From: Desulfuromonadales bacterium
GTDB lineage: Bacteria; Desulfobacterota; Desulfuromonadia; Geobacterales; Pseudopelobacteraceae
Length of the DNA: 43,741 nucleotides
NCBI GenBank assembly: GCA_016650295.1
Contig: JAENWA010000040.1
Coordinates: 1 to 43,741 of the forward strand
Reading direction: 5' to 3'
Position 1 is the stretch's first letter. Every line of letters starts with the position of its first letter. The notes beneath the pieces are model-generated. The model had not been told where the DNA came from. It searched no databases and saw only the letters and a program-made list of their open reading frames with translations. A program made the position numbers and the translations under genes. This document shows, in pieces, positions 24,989 through 33,426 of the stretch.

Positions 24989-25828
24989 ATGTTTGCCACA
25001 CTTGCGGGGAAAGCCCTGGTTCCGGTTGGTCTCGCCGTTACCGGATTCATGGTGGTCTGTTGTCTGGTCCTATACTCTGTAATCCGTGACGATCTTCATC
25101 GTGGCGAGATAGTCCATGCCACCAATCTTGCAGACACCATTCTTAAATCCACCCGCTACGCAATGCACAAATCCGATCGTGAAACCCTGGCTACTATCAT
25201 ACGGAACGTGGGTGAACAGAAAGGCGTAGATCATGTCAGGATATTTAACAAGAAAGGTGTCGTGACCTTTTCAGCCAAGTCAGGTGAGATAAACCGCCAG
25301 GTGGATAAAAAAGCAGAAGGGTGCATCGTTTGTCACAAAGAAGCCGTCCCCGTCTCCAATCTGGGGACGATGCAGCAAGCCCGTACTTTCAGAAATCCGG
25401 ATGGTATGGATGTTATGTCAATTACTGCACCCATCTACAATGAGCCGGACTGTTCATCCGCTGCATGCCATTTTCATCTTCCCGGCCAAAAGGTTCTGGG
25501 TACACTGGACATTGGACTGTCAAGGGCGGAACTTGAAAGATCCCTTACAATGCTCCGCATCCAGATGATCATCTTTACCATGATGAGCCTCATCCTTACC
25601 GTGAGCGGAGTTACTGCCTTGTTGAGGAGAAATGTTTTTCTCCCTGTACAGAGATTGCGGAATTATGTAGAATCCTCTGCAAAAAAGAACGATATTCCAG
25701 AACATCCGCCTCACTTGCCTCATGATCTTGACATAATAGCCGCAAGTTACTACAACGTGAAAATGAACACGTTCGACAAGAAACAGAATTCTCAAGAATC
25801 AGTTGATGACTGCAATAAAGGAAAATAG
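24989..25828 (+). CDS. Membrane c-heme sensor protein lacking a kinase
   Basis: 279 aa, GGAGGG site. TM1 (VPVGLAVTGFMVVCCLVLYSVI) and TM2 (IQMIIFTMMSLILTVSGVTALL) flank a periplasmic domain with CIVCH (112-116) and CSSAACH (155-161), 43 residues apart exactly as in the 8739 kinase. Both also share ATHF-like ends such as ACHFH and VLG-LDI. After TM2 only a short HAMP-like stub and a polar tail remain; no H-box or ATPase. It is either a truncated kinase or a true electron-carrying or regulatory subunit. Being intact in a cytochrome operon, the latter seems more likely. Confidence 0.85.
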   Translation: MFATLAGKALVPVGLAVTGFMVVCCLVLYSVIRDDLHRGEIVHATNLADTILKSTRYAMHKSDRETLATIIRNVGEQKGVDHVRIFNKKGVVTFSAKSGEINRQVDKKAEGCIVCHKEAVPVSNLGTMQQARTFRNPDGMDVMSITAPIYNEPDCSSAACHFHLPGQKVLGTLDIGLSRAELERSLTMLRIQMIIFTMMSLILTVSGVTALLRRNVFLPVQRLRNYVESSAKKNDIPEHPPHLPHDLDIIAASYYNVKMNTFDKKQNSQESVDDCNKGK

Positions 25829-25849
25829 TTTCAGACTATCGGGGATTGC

Positions 25850-26392
25850 ATGACAGACATGCGTGAACATCAACAGTCGGCTGATATCGACAAAACCCCG
25901 GATAGCGCTGATAAGTTTCGGCAGGAATTACTAAAGGAAATAAGCCGGTTGAGCCGCTTTTCCACTCGGGGTATTCTGGCGCTTTCGCTGTTTCTTGTAG
26001 TCAGCATTCTTGCCTGGTGGGGATTTTTCTTTCTTCCCGCTCCGGAAACAGTCACCGCTTTACTAGGTAAACCTCCATCGGCCAGTATTATCAGCATAGT
26101 GCTCCTGATTTATACCTTTTCCGCCATAATTCTGAGTCTTTCCCGTATGGCCGCAGGCATTGAACATTGCAGCAGTTTCAGTCATGTCGGTTTTCTGACA
26201 GCATTTTATCTCTTTTATTATTTTGGTAAATCTCTTGAAGAAAATTACTGGGCCGTATTCGGTGCCGGTATAACTATTCTGGGCGTTGAAAGTTACCGGA
26301 TTTGGTCATTTTGCGCTGAAGCAATTACTCAAAAACAAGAGGATCTGGAGTTTGTTGCCAGAACCGGTCGACTTCCGCCAAAAGAATACTAG
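25850..26392 (+). CDS. Four-TM membrane protein (paralogue of 19048-19584)
   Basis: 180 aa; ATG 25850 with CGGGG upstream, ATG 25859 also possible. A charged head (residues 1-40) is followed by four helices. FYLFYYFGKSLEENYW and ILGVESYRIWSFCAEAI align with the last two helices of 19048. It is the last gene of the second cytochrome operon, 21 bp after the heme sensor. The repeated end position in both operons suggests an accessory subunit with the same job in two complexes. Confidence 0.78.
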   Translation: MTDMREHQQSADIDKTPDSADKFRQELLKEISRLSRFSTRGILALSLFLVVSILAWWGFFFLPAPETVTALLGKPPSASIISIVLLIYTFSAIILSLSRMAAGIEHCSSFSHVGFLTAFYLFYYFGKSLEENYWAVFGAGITILGVESYRIWSFCAEAITQKQEDLEFVARTGRLPPKEY

Positions 26393-26669
26393 CTCACTTC
26401 GGAATCAAATAGAAACGCATCCACGGCAGAATTACATCAGTTAACTTGTTTCCTGTCTCACCCACCACATACCGCTTAGTAAGTCAGAGGTTATTTTCTG
26501 CGCTTTTCCGGCAGAAAACGACTTCGTTAACGCCCTTATCCCGTTTGTCAGGGCTGCGTCATATTTCAGGCCGGCTAGATCAGCCGCGTCTCTCTGGAAG
26601 AAGCTTCGACCACTCCGGCAACAACTCCGGAGATTGCGGTGTACATAAGAGATTTAAGGAGAAGCATGT

Positions 26670-27866
26670 ATGCGCCTTACCCCTGCAACTGAACTCGAAT
26701 ACCGCTGCAAGAAACTCCAGGATCTGATGGTGGGGCAGGGACTGGATGCGGTTATCATTGTACAGAATGCCGACCTGTTCTATTTTACCGGCACTACCCA
26801 GAGCGGCTGTCTGTATGTTCCGGCCTGTGGGCAGCCACTCTATATGGTCCGCAAGGAGTACAGCCGGGCACGGATGGAATCCGGTCTGAAAGAGGTAGTG
26901 CCATTCGGCTCCATGAAGGATATCCCCGGGATTCTCTCCCACTATGGCTATTCCGAGCCGAAGCGGATCGGCATGGAACTGGATGTGGTGCCGGTTAATT
27001 TTTTCGAGCGCTACAAGAAAGTCCATCCCGTCGCCGAATACCTGGATGCCACTCCGATCATACGCCAGGTGCGAATGATCAAATCACACTACGAGATTCA
27101 CCTGATGAAGGATGCTGCCGATCAGGTACACAAGGTGTTCCTGCGGGCCGGCGAGATCATTCGCGCGGGGGCCACGGATCTTGAAATCGCCGCTGAACTT
27201 GAATACACCGCCAGAAAGGATGGTCATCAGGGGTTGATCCGCATGCGCGGATTCAACTCGGAACTGTTTTACGCCCAGATACTATCGGGAACCGATACTG
27301 CCGTCCCGTCCTACTCGGACACACCACTGGGCGGACTGGGGTTGAACACCTCATTCGGTCAGGGCGCCGGTCTCAAGCGAATTGAAGCTCATGAGCCGGT
27401 TATCGTTGATTTCGGTGGTTGCGTCGACGGATACCTGGTTGATCAGACCCGTGTTTTTGCTGTCAGCGGCATCTCCGACCGTCTGCGCAAGGGCTATGAC
27501 GATATGCTGGCGGTCCAGCAGCGCATGATCGAACTGGCATTGCCGGGCATCGCTTGGAGTGAAATCTACGACCAGTGTCTGGCCCTGGCAGTGAAGATGG
27601 GCTATGCCGACAGCTTCATGGGGGCCAAGGGCTCGCAGGTCTCTTTCATCGGTCACGGACTGGGGATCGAGATCGACGAATATCCCTTTATTGCCCGCGG
27701 ATTCAAGGAGATGACGCTGGAGGTCGGGATGGTCTTCGCCTTCGAACCCAAGCTGGTCTTCCCCGGCGAGGGAGCCATCGGTATCGAAAACACATTCTAT
27801 CTCAGTAATGACGGTCTCAAACAGTTAACCTATTCCAGCGAAGAACTGGTAATTCTTGCGCCGTAA
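26670..27866 (+). CDS. M24B metallopeptidase (Xaa-Pro aminopeptidase/dipeptidase type)
   Basis: 398 aa, TAAGGAG site. An N-terminal creatinase-like domain (about 1-140, GLDAVIIVQNADLFYFTG) precedes the pita-bread catalytic domain. Dinuclear metal ligands are visible: Asp in VIVDFGG, Asp in DQTRVF, His in FIGHGLGIEID, Glu in AFEPKL and Glu in GIENTF. It would cleave peptides with proline at the second position in the cytoplasm. It is separate from the cytochrome operon by 277 bp that hold no recognisable gene. Confidence 0.9.
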   Translation: MRLTPATELEYRCKKLQDLMVGQGLDAVIIVQNADLFYFTGTTQSGCLYVPACGQPLYMVRKEYSRARMESGLKEVVPFGSMKDIPGILSHYGYSEPKRIGMELDVVPVNFFERYKKVHPVAEYLDATPIIRQVRMIKSHYEIHLMKDAADQVHKVFLRAGEIIRAGATDLEIAAELEYTARKDGHQGLIRMRGFNSELFYAQILSGTDTAVPSYSDTPLGGLGLNTSFGQGAGLKRIEAHEPVIVDFGGCVDGYLVDQTRVFAVSGISDRLRKGYDDMLAVQQRMIELALPGIAWSEIYDQCLALAVKMGYADSFMGAKGSQVSFIGHGLGIEIDEYPFIARGFKEMTLEVGMVFAFEPKLVFPGEGAIGIENTFYLSNDGLKQLTYSSEELVILAP

Positions 27867-27886
27867 CCGGCCCTCAAAATTATTGT

Positions 27887-27934
27887 TGCAATTTATAAAA
27901 GCTTTGGTATAACTAGCGGTACAAATTGTATACA
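27887..27934 (+). promoter_or_regulatory. Sigma-70 type promoter and operator candidate for citrate synthase
   Basis: TTGCAA (27887-27892), 16 bp, TATAAC (27909-27914). Just downstream, TACAA-A-TTGTA (27921-27931) is a perfect inverted repeat placed to block transcription start. A near-identical palindrome, GTACAA-T-TTGTAC, occurs at 38523-38535. Confidence 0.5.
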
Positions 27935-28026
27935 GTATTCTAAAAAGCAAGTATTTCTTCCCCTAACCACCTGTTATTCGAGGCAGTTTAAATTTGCCCC
28001 ACACCACGAAAAAGGAGAGTACGCAC

Positions 28027-29355
28027 ATGGCTTTGAAAGAAACACTCAAGCAGAAAATCGATGAGCATCGTCCCAGGATCACCCGTCTCGTCAAGGAGTT
28101 TGGCAAGGTTATCATTGACCAGGTCAACATCGATCAGTGTATTGGTGGCGCCCGCGACATCCGTTCGCTCGTAACCGACATCTCCTACCTGGACCCACAG
28201 GAAGGAATCCGTTTCCGCGGCAAGAACATCCCCGAAACATTCGCTGCTCTGCCAAAGGCCCCCGGTTCAACGTATCCGACCGTTGAGTCCTTCTGGTACT
28301 TCCTGCTGACCGGTGATGTTCCGACCGACGAGCAGGTCGCCGAAGTCGTTGCCGAGTGGAAAACCCGCCAGGTTGTTCCCAAGTACGTATTTGACGCCAT
28401 CCGCGCCCTGCCGCGTGACAGCCATCCGATGGTTATGCTTTCAGTTGCCATGCTTGCTCTGCAGATAGACTCCAAATTTGCCGCTTGCTACAACTCCGGC
28501 AAATTTAACAAGATGACCGCTTGGGAATCCGTCTACGAAGACGCCAGTGACATCGTGGCACGTATCCCGATCATCGCCGCCTTCATCTACAACCTGAAAT
28601 ATCGTGCCGACAAACAGATCGACATTGATCCCGCACTCGACATGGGCGCCAACTTCGCCCACATGATCGGCCAGTGTGAAGAGTACAAGGATGTTGCCCG
28701 TATGTACTTCATCCTGCACTCCGACCATGAGTCCGGTAACGTTTCGGCTCACACCACTCACCTGGTACACTCAGCTCTCTCCGATCCTTACTATGCATAC
28801 TCAGCAGGCCTCAATGGTCTGGCCGGACCGCTGCATGGTCTGGCAAACCAGGAAGTTCTGGACTGGACCATGAAGTTCCAGGCCAAATACTGCAAAGATG
28901 TCGAGCCGACCGAAGAACTGATCAAAGCAGCTCTCTGGGATACGCTCAACGCCGGTCAGGTTATCCCCGGTTACGGCCACGCTGTTCTGCGCAAGACCGA
29001 TCCGCGCTACATGTCACAGCGTGAGTTTTGCCAAAACACCCCCGGCCTCAAGGACGATCCATTGTTCAAGGTCATTTCAATGATTTTTGAAGTTGCACCG
29101 GGCGTACTGACCGAGCACGGCAAAACCAAGAACCCCTGGCCAAACGTCGACGCACAGTCCGGCGTCATCCAGATGTACTTCGGTCTGACCGAGTTCGACT
29201 ACTACACCGTTCTGTTCGGCGTAGGCCGCGCACTGGGCTGCATGGCCAACATTACCTGGGACCGCGGTCTGGGCTACGCTATCGAGCGTCCTAAATCCGT
29301 TACTACCGCAATGCTGGAAAAATGGGCAGCCGACGGTGGACGTCAGCTTTCCTGA
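28027..29355 (+). CDS. gltA: Citrate synthase, eukaryote-like type
   Basis: 442 aa from ATG 28027 (AAGGAGAG nine bases upstream); the upstream ATG at 27994 lacks a site. Catalytic residues lie in GLAGPLHGLANQE (His), PGYGHAVLRKTDPRY (His) and DAQSG (Asp). The long N-terminus (LKETLKQKIDEHRPRI) and overall pattern match the eukaryote-like enzyme described for Geobacteraceae rather than the NADH-sensitive bacterial hexamer. It condenses acetyl-CoA and oxaloacetate at the entry of the TCA cycle, the main route for acetate oxidation in these bacteria. Own promoter and a strong terminator make it a single-gene unit. Confidence 0.95.
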   Translation: MALKETLKQKIDEHRPRITRLVKEFGKVIIDQVNIDQCIGGARDIRSLVTDISYLDPQEGIRFRGKNIPETFAALPKAPGSTYPTVESFWYFLLTGDVPTDEQVAEVVAEWKTRQVVPKYVFDAIRALPRDSHPMVMLSVAMLALQIDSKFAACYNSGKFNKMTAWESVYEDASDIVARIPIIAAFIYNLKYRADKQIDIDPALDMGANFAHMIGQCEEYKDVARMYFILHSDHESGNVSAHTTHLVHSALSDPYYAYSAGLNGLAGPLHGLANQEVLDWTMKFQAKYCKDVEPTEELIKAALWDTLNAGQVIPGYGHAVLRKTDPRYMSQREFCQNTPGLKDDPLFKVISMIFEVAPGVLTEHGKTKNPWPNVDAQSGVIQMYFGLTEFDYYTVLFGVGRALGCMANITWDRGLGYAIERPKSVTTAMLEKWAADGGRQLS

Positions 29356-29379
29356 TTATCGTAACAGTTTTATTCAGAA

Positions 29380-29408
29380 GGGGGTGCGGCAACGCACCCC
29401 CTTTTTTT
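29380..29408 (+). terminator. Rho-independent terminator of citrate synthase
   Basis: GGGGGTGCG, loop GCAA, CGCACCCCC, then seven T: a textbook GNRA-loop terminator. Confidence 0.95.
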
Positions 29409-29418
29409 ATTTTCACGC

Positions 29419-29446
29419 TTGCATAAAGATGAAAGTGCGGTATAAA
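29419..29446 (+). promoter_or_regulatory. Sigma-70 type promoter for desulfoferrodoxin
   Basis: TTGCAT (29419-29424), 16-bp spacer, TATAAA (29441-29446), about 60 bp before the start codon. Spacing and boxes resemble the citrate synthase promoter. Confidence 0.5.
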
Positions 29447-29505
29447 GGATTAAATTTGTCGTATTACACAAGACAGTGAATCTCAAAACAGAAAAGGAGC
29501 AAATT

Positions 29506-29886
29506 ATGTCGAAAAGTCTTGAAGTCTACAAATGTGCACTGTGCGGAAACATCGTTGAGGTTGTTCATGCCGGCGACGGCGAACTGGTCTGCTGCGGTGA
29601 ACCGATGGGTCTGCTGACCGAGAACACCGTTGATGCGACCAAGGAAAAACATGTGCCGGTGATCGAGAAGGTTGACGGCGGCTACAAGGTAACCATCGGC
29701 AGCGTGCCCCATCCGATGGAGGAAAAACACTACATCGAGTGGATCGAGCTGATTGCCGACGGCAAAGCCTATCGTCAGTTCCTCAAGCCGGGTGAAGTTG
29801 CGACAACCGTGTTCTGTGTTGAAGCCACCAGCGTGACTGCACGCGAACTGTGCAACCTGCACGGTATCTGGTCTGCTCAGAGCTGA
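29506..29886 (+). CDS. dfx: Desulfoferrodoxin (superoxide reductase)
   Basis: 126 aa from ATG 29506 (AAAAGGAGC upstream). N-terminal desulforedoxin domain with the full Cys4 site C10, C13, C29 and C30 ([16 protein letters not shown]). The C-terminal superoxide reductase domain has H49, H69, H75, C116 and H119, plus the catalytic Glu-Lys in EKHVPV. It reduces superoxide to hydrogen peroxide in the cytoplasm without making oxygen, protecting an anaerobe. Monocistronic, between two terminators. Confidence 0.96.
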   Translation: MSKSLEVYKCALCGNIVEVVHAGDGELVCCGEPMGLLTENTVDATKEKHVPVIEKVDGGYKVTIGSVPHPMEEKHYIEWIELIADGKAYRQFLKPGEVATTVFCVEATSVTARELCNLHGIWSAQS

Positions 29887-29916
29887 TCGAGAACCTCTGC
29901 ATACCTGCAAACAAAA

Positions 29917-29945
29917 GGCCTTCCGGATTTCCGGAGGGTCTTTTT
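29917..29945 (+). terminator. Rho-independent terminator of desulfoferrodoxin
   Basis: GGCCTTCCGG, loop ATTT, CCGGAGGGTC form a 10-bp stem with two G-U pairs, followed by five T. Confidence 0.85.
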
Positions 29946-30068
29946 GTTTTTATTGCTGCATGAATAATTACCTGTTATGGCTGGTAGGACATATTGTGTC
30001 GTATGGTTGTGATAGGGTTAAGGGCAGCGCGGGTTGATCAAAATTCGATACCGCAGGAGAAAAATAAC

Positions 30069-30581
30069 GTGAATCGCACCGTAATCATAGATGTGGAAAC
30101 TACCGGCCTGTCCGTCAAGCGGGGTGGCCGGGTAATCGAGGTTGGCGCCGTTGAGGTGGTTGGCAACAGCATCGTGGCGGAGTTTGACACCCTGATCGAC
30201 ACGGGCGCTGAAATCAGTTATGGCGCATATCTGGTACACGGCATTTCCCAGGAAATGCTGTGTGGCAAGCCGCAGCCTGAAGAGGTCTGGAAGAGGTTTC
30301 TGGAGTTTGCCGGTGATGCACAGATGGTGGCGCATAACGCCCCTTTTGACAGTTCTTTTGTGCGCCATGAAGTGGCGCTCCTGGGGGATACGATACCAAA
30401 CAGCTGGCACTGCACCGTCCGTCTGGCTCGCAGGTGTCTGCCGCATCTGGCCAATCACAAGCTGGATACAGTATATCGCTATCTGTTCGGTTCGTTACCT
30501 GAATCGGTGCAGCGTCACCGCGCCCTGGATGATGCACGGCTGGCCGCACGGATCTGGGTAAAGTTGATGGAATTGAATTAG
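30069..30581 (+). CDS. DnaQ-like 3'-5' exonuclease (DEDDh)
   Basis: 170 aa from GTG 30069, with AGGAG nine bases upstream; an upstream in-frame ATG has no site. The three exonuclease motifs are DVETTG, HNAPFDSSF and HRALDDA, giving the DEDDh set. Such stand-alone domains act as proofreading-like or RNA/DNA-trimming exonucleases. It lies just before cas3 on the same strand, and DnaQ-like nucleases trim prespacers in some type I-E systems; a role here is only a possibility because 124 bp with repeats separate them. Confidence 0.88.
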   Translation: MNRTVIIDVETTGLSVKRGGRVIEVGAVEVVGNSIVAEFDTLIDTGAEISYGAYLVHGISQEMLCGKPQPEEVWKRFLEFAGDAQMVAHNAPFDSSFVRHEVALLGDTIPNSWHCTVRLARRCLPHLANHKLDTVYRYLFGSLPESVQRHRALDDARLAARIWVKLMELN

Positions 30582-30623
30582 AAGGCTTTGTTGAAGTGCT
30601 GATGCGTGATAGTGTCGGGTTTC

Positions 30624-30648
30624 AGGGGCGATACCTTGTGTTTGCCCG
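30624..30648 (-). repeat. REP-like repeat, copy upstream of cas3
   Basis: Read on the minus strand it is CGGGCAAACACAAGG then TATCGCCCCT, differing by one base from the copies at 38196 and 40058. A looser relative (GTAGGAGCGCCCCCATG…) follows at 30666-30690. Both lie in the gap ahead of cas3. Confidence 0.65.
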
Positions 30649-30705
30649 GATTTAGGTGGTTTTGTAGGAGCGCCCCCATGTGGGTGCCCCGCTTGAGGGG
30701 GTTTG

Positions 30706-33426
30706 ATGGAAGGGTATTGGAGATATTGGGGGAAGGCGGAGCGGGATGGGGTGGGGTATCACCTGTTGCCGTATCATTGTCTGGATGTGGCGGCGGTGGG
30801 AAGCGCCCTACTGGCTGCTGATGCGACATTACGAAAGAAATTCACGGATATTACCGGTCTTGGTGAATCTGTTGTGTGTCGGTGGCTTGTATTGCTTCTT
30901 GCACTGCATGATATCGGAAAATTTTCGGAGTGTTTTCAAAACCTGCGACCTGATTTGTTGGAGCAATTACAAGGTATTTCCAGCAGAAAGCAATACTTTG
31001 TCAGGCATGACAGGCTTGGAAATCTGTTTTTGAAATCAGCTCTGGAAAATGAAACGCTGACATTGCCACTCGAATTATCTTACGATGAATGGCAGGATGT
31101 TGTTATGGCCATGGTGCGGCCATTCACAGGGCATCACGGCGTTCCGCCAAGCATGATGGGTGACAACGGCTTGCCACTACGCGTCGCGAACTTTTTCTCA
31201 GAAAATGATATTTCGGCGGCGCGACTATTCGCTGAAGCGATCAGCAGATTGATTTGTGGAGACGGAACTGAATTGTCTCTTCCGTCCCCAGTTGAACTTG
31301 AAGCGATAATGAAAAAAGCATCCTGGATGATGGCCGGGTTTGTGGTTCTGTGCGACTGGATCGGCTCTAACAGCCGATGGTTTCCGTTATGCGAAGTGCC
31401 AATGAACCTTGAAGAATATTGGGGAAAACATGCTCTTCCCCAAGCTGACAAGGCAATCCGGGAGGCCGGGATCAATGCTGGGATTCCGTTAACTGAACTG
31501 TCCGGTTTTTCCGGACTGTTCCCGCATATCGCCACGCCGACGCCATTACAGAAATTTGTCGATAAATGTCCGATAGGCAATTCACCGCAATTATTCATCC
31601 TTGAAGATGTTACCGGTTCAGGTAAGACTGAGGCGGCGCTCCTACTGGCGAGTCGCTTGATGTCAGGTGGATGTGGCAAGGGCCTGTTTGTGGCGCTGCC
31701 AACTATGGCTACTTCAAATGCCATGTATGACCGCTTGATTGATAGCTACCAATTGCTGTTTAAGCCCGACTCTATACCTTCCCTCGTTTTGGCTCATGGC
31801 GCACGCCATCTCTCCGAAACTTTCATGGAATCGGTTGCAAGTCGTACAGACTATGATTCCGACGGAGAAACTGCTGTCGCTCAATGTTCATCGTGGCTTG
31901 CGGATAACCGCAAGAAAGCGCTGTTGGCGAATGTTGGCGTGGGGACGATTGATCAAGCCTTGCTGGCAATCCTGCCGACCCGGTTCCAATCCTTGCGGCT
32001 CTTCGGCTTATCAAGTCACATTCTGATCGTAGATGAAGTTCATGCCTATGACCCCTACATGAACAAGCTTCTGCAAAATCTGCTTTCCTTTCATGCCGCT
32101 CTTGGCGGCAGTGCAATACTCCTCTCAGCAACCTTGCCTACTCATGTCCGCCGCGATTTCATTGCCGCTTTTGCAAATGGCTGTGGAGATCAACGAAAGT
32201 CGGAGCTGCAAAGCCGTGACTATCCTCTGGCAACGGCATACAGCAAGGCGGATAGTGTGCGGGAAATCCCTGTGGAGGCCACATTGCAGCGGCACTGTAG
32301 GGTTGCGGTAGAACTGGTCGCTGACGAAAAAGAAGTGGTGAGGCAAATTGAGGAGGCAGCAAGCAAGGGAAGTTGTGTTTGCTGGATCAGAAATACCGTG
32401 CATGATGCTTTGGCTGGTTTTGCCAGTCTGAAAGAATCCATATCCGAGGAGAATTTGTTGTTGTTTCACGCCCGATTTGCCATGGGGGATCGTCTTGAAA
32501 TTGAGGAGACGGTAACGAAAACCTTTGGCAGGAAAAGCACGGCTCAAGAGCGATGTGGCAAAGTACTGATAGCAACCCAGGTTGTGGAGCAGTCCCTTGA
32601 TCTGGATTTTGATTTGCTGATTACCGACCTTGCCCCTATGGACCTGTTGATTCAGCGCGCGGGGCGCTTGCATCGACATCCGCGTGACGAGAAGGGAGAC
32701 CCGTTGTCAGAAGGAGCTGACCGGCGGGAGCCCGCCTGCATGCTTGTTCATGGTCCGCTACCAGAGGATGAAGCTGATGGGAACTGGTTTAAGTCGGTAT
32801 TTACAAAAGCTTCCTTCGTCTATCCGAGTCATGGTTGCCTTTGGCTGACGGCTCGGCTGCTGGCGGAAAAAAAAGAGTTGAAGATGCCGGACGACGCAAG
32901 AGAGTTGATTGAGGCTGCCTTTTCTGAAAGTGCCGACAAAATACCCGACCCGCTCCAGCAGAGAGACCAGCAGGCAAGCTCGCAATGCCAGGCCGATAGA
33001 TCGCTTGCCCATATCAACATGCTTAAACTGGATGAAGGTTATGAACCTACGATAAACCAATGGCGGGAAGACATGAAAACTCCGACCCGTTTGGGCGGTA
33101 TGGATACTACGGTTCGACTTGCCACGTGGGACGGCGCGACGCTTGTGCCGTGGTATCAGCATGTAAAATTCCCGTGGGACATGAGCCAGGTTGGTATACG
33201 TAGCAGCTTGGTGGATGCCGAAGCGGCTTTTACCGGTTCGTTGGGCGATGAAATTACCCGATTGAAAGAGTTGCTGCCTGACAAGGGTAAATGGTCGGTT
33301 CTGGTTCCGCTCCAGCTTGACGCAGATGGGCACTGGAGTGGCGAGGCGCTGAATAAGAGAAAAGAAGCCATGATGGTGAAATATGATCGGCAGACCGGTG
33401 TAACGGTTATCAAAAAGGAGGTTTAG
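30706..33426 (+). CDS. cas3: Cas3 helicase-nuclease (type I-E)
   Basis: 906 aa. An in-frame TTG is one codon upstream, but ATG 30706 sits behind GAGGGGG. N-terminal HD nuclease domain (about 1-240) with H19/H24 and the H68-D69 pair (LALHDIGKF). Helicase motif I at about 300 (DVTGSGKTE), DEVH box at about 441 (IVDEVHAYD), SATLP motif III, and motif VI QRAGRLHRH. Cas3 is recruited by Cascade to nick, unwind and degrade invading DNA. Its stop codon abuts the casA start codon, so they form one operon. Confidence 0.97.
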   Translation: MEGYWRYWGKAERDGVGYHLLPYHCLDVAAVGSALLAADATLRKKFTDITGLGESVVCRWLVLLLALHDIGKFSECFQNLRPDLLEQLQGISSRKQYFVRHDRLGNLFLKSALENETLTLPLELSYDEWQDVVMAMVRPFTGHHGVPPSMMGDNGLPLRVANFFSENDISAARLFAEAISRLICGDGTELSLPSPVELEAIMKKASWMMAGFVVLCDWIGSNSRWFPLCEVPMNLEEYWGKHALPQADKAIREAGINAGIPLTELSGFSGLFPHIATPTPLQKFVDKCPIGNSPQLFILEDVTGSGKTEAALLLASRLMSGGCGKGLFVALPTMATSNAMYDRLIDSYQLLFKPDSIPSLVLAHGARHLSETFMESVASRTDYDSDGETAVAQCSSWLADNRKKALLANVGVGTIDQALLAILPTRFQSLRLFGLSSHILIVDEVHAYDPYMNKLLQNLLSFHAALGGSAILLSATLPTHVRRDFIAAFANGCGDQRKSELQSRDYPLATAYSKADSVREIPVEATLQRHCRVAVELVADEKEVVRQIEEAASKGSCVCWIRNTVHDALAGFASLKESISEENLLLFHARFAMGDRLEIEETVTKTFGRKSTAQERCGKVLIATQVVEQSLDLDFDLLITDLAPMDLLIQRAGRLHRHPRDEKGDPLSEGADRREPACMLVHGPLPEDEADGNWFKSVFTKASFVYPSHGCLWLTARLLAEKKELKMPDDARELIEAAFSESADKIPDPLQQRDQQASSQCQADRSLAHINMLKLDEGYEPTINQWREDMKTPTRLGGMDTTVRLATWDGATLVPWYQHVKFPWDMSQVGIRSSLVDAEAAFTGSLGDEITRLKELLPDKGKWSVLVPLQLDADGHWSGEALNKRKEAMMVKYDRQTGVTVIKKEV

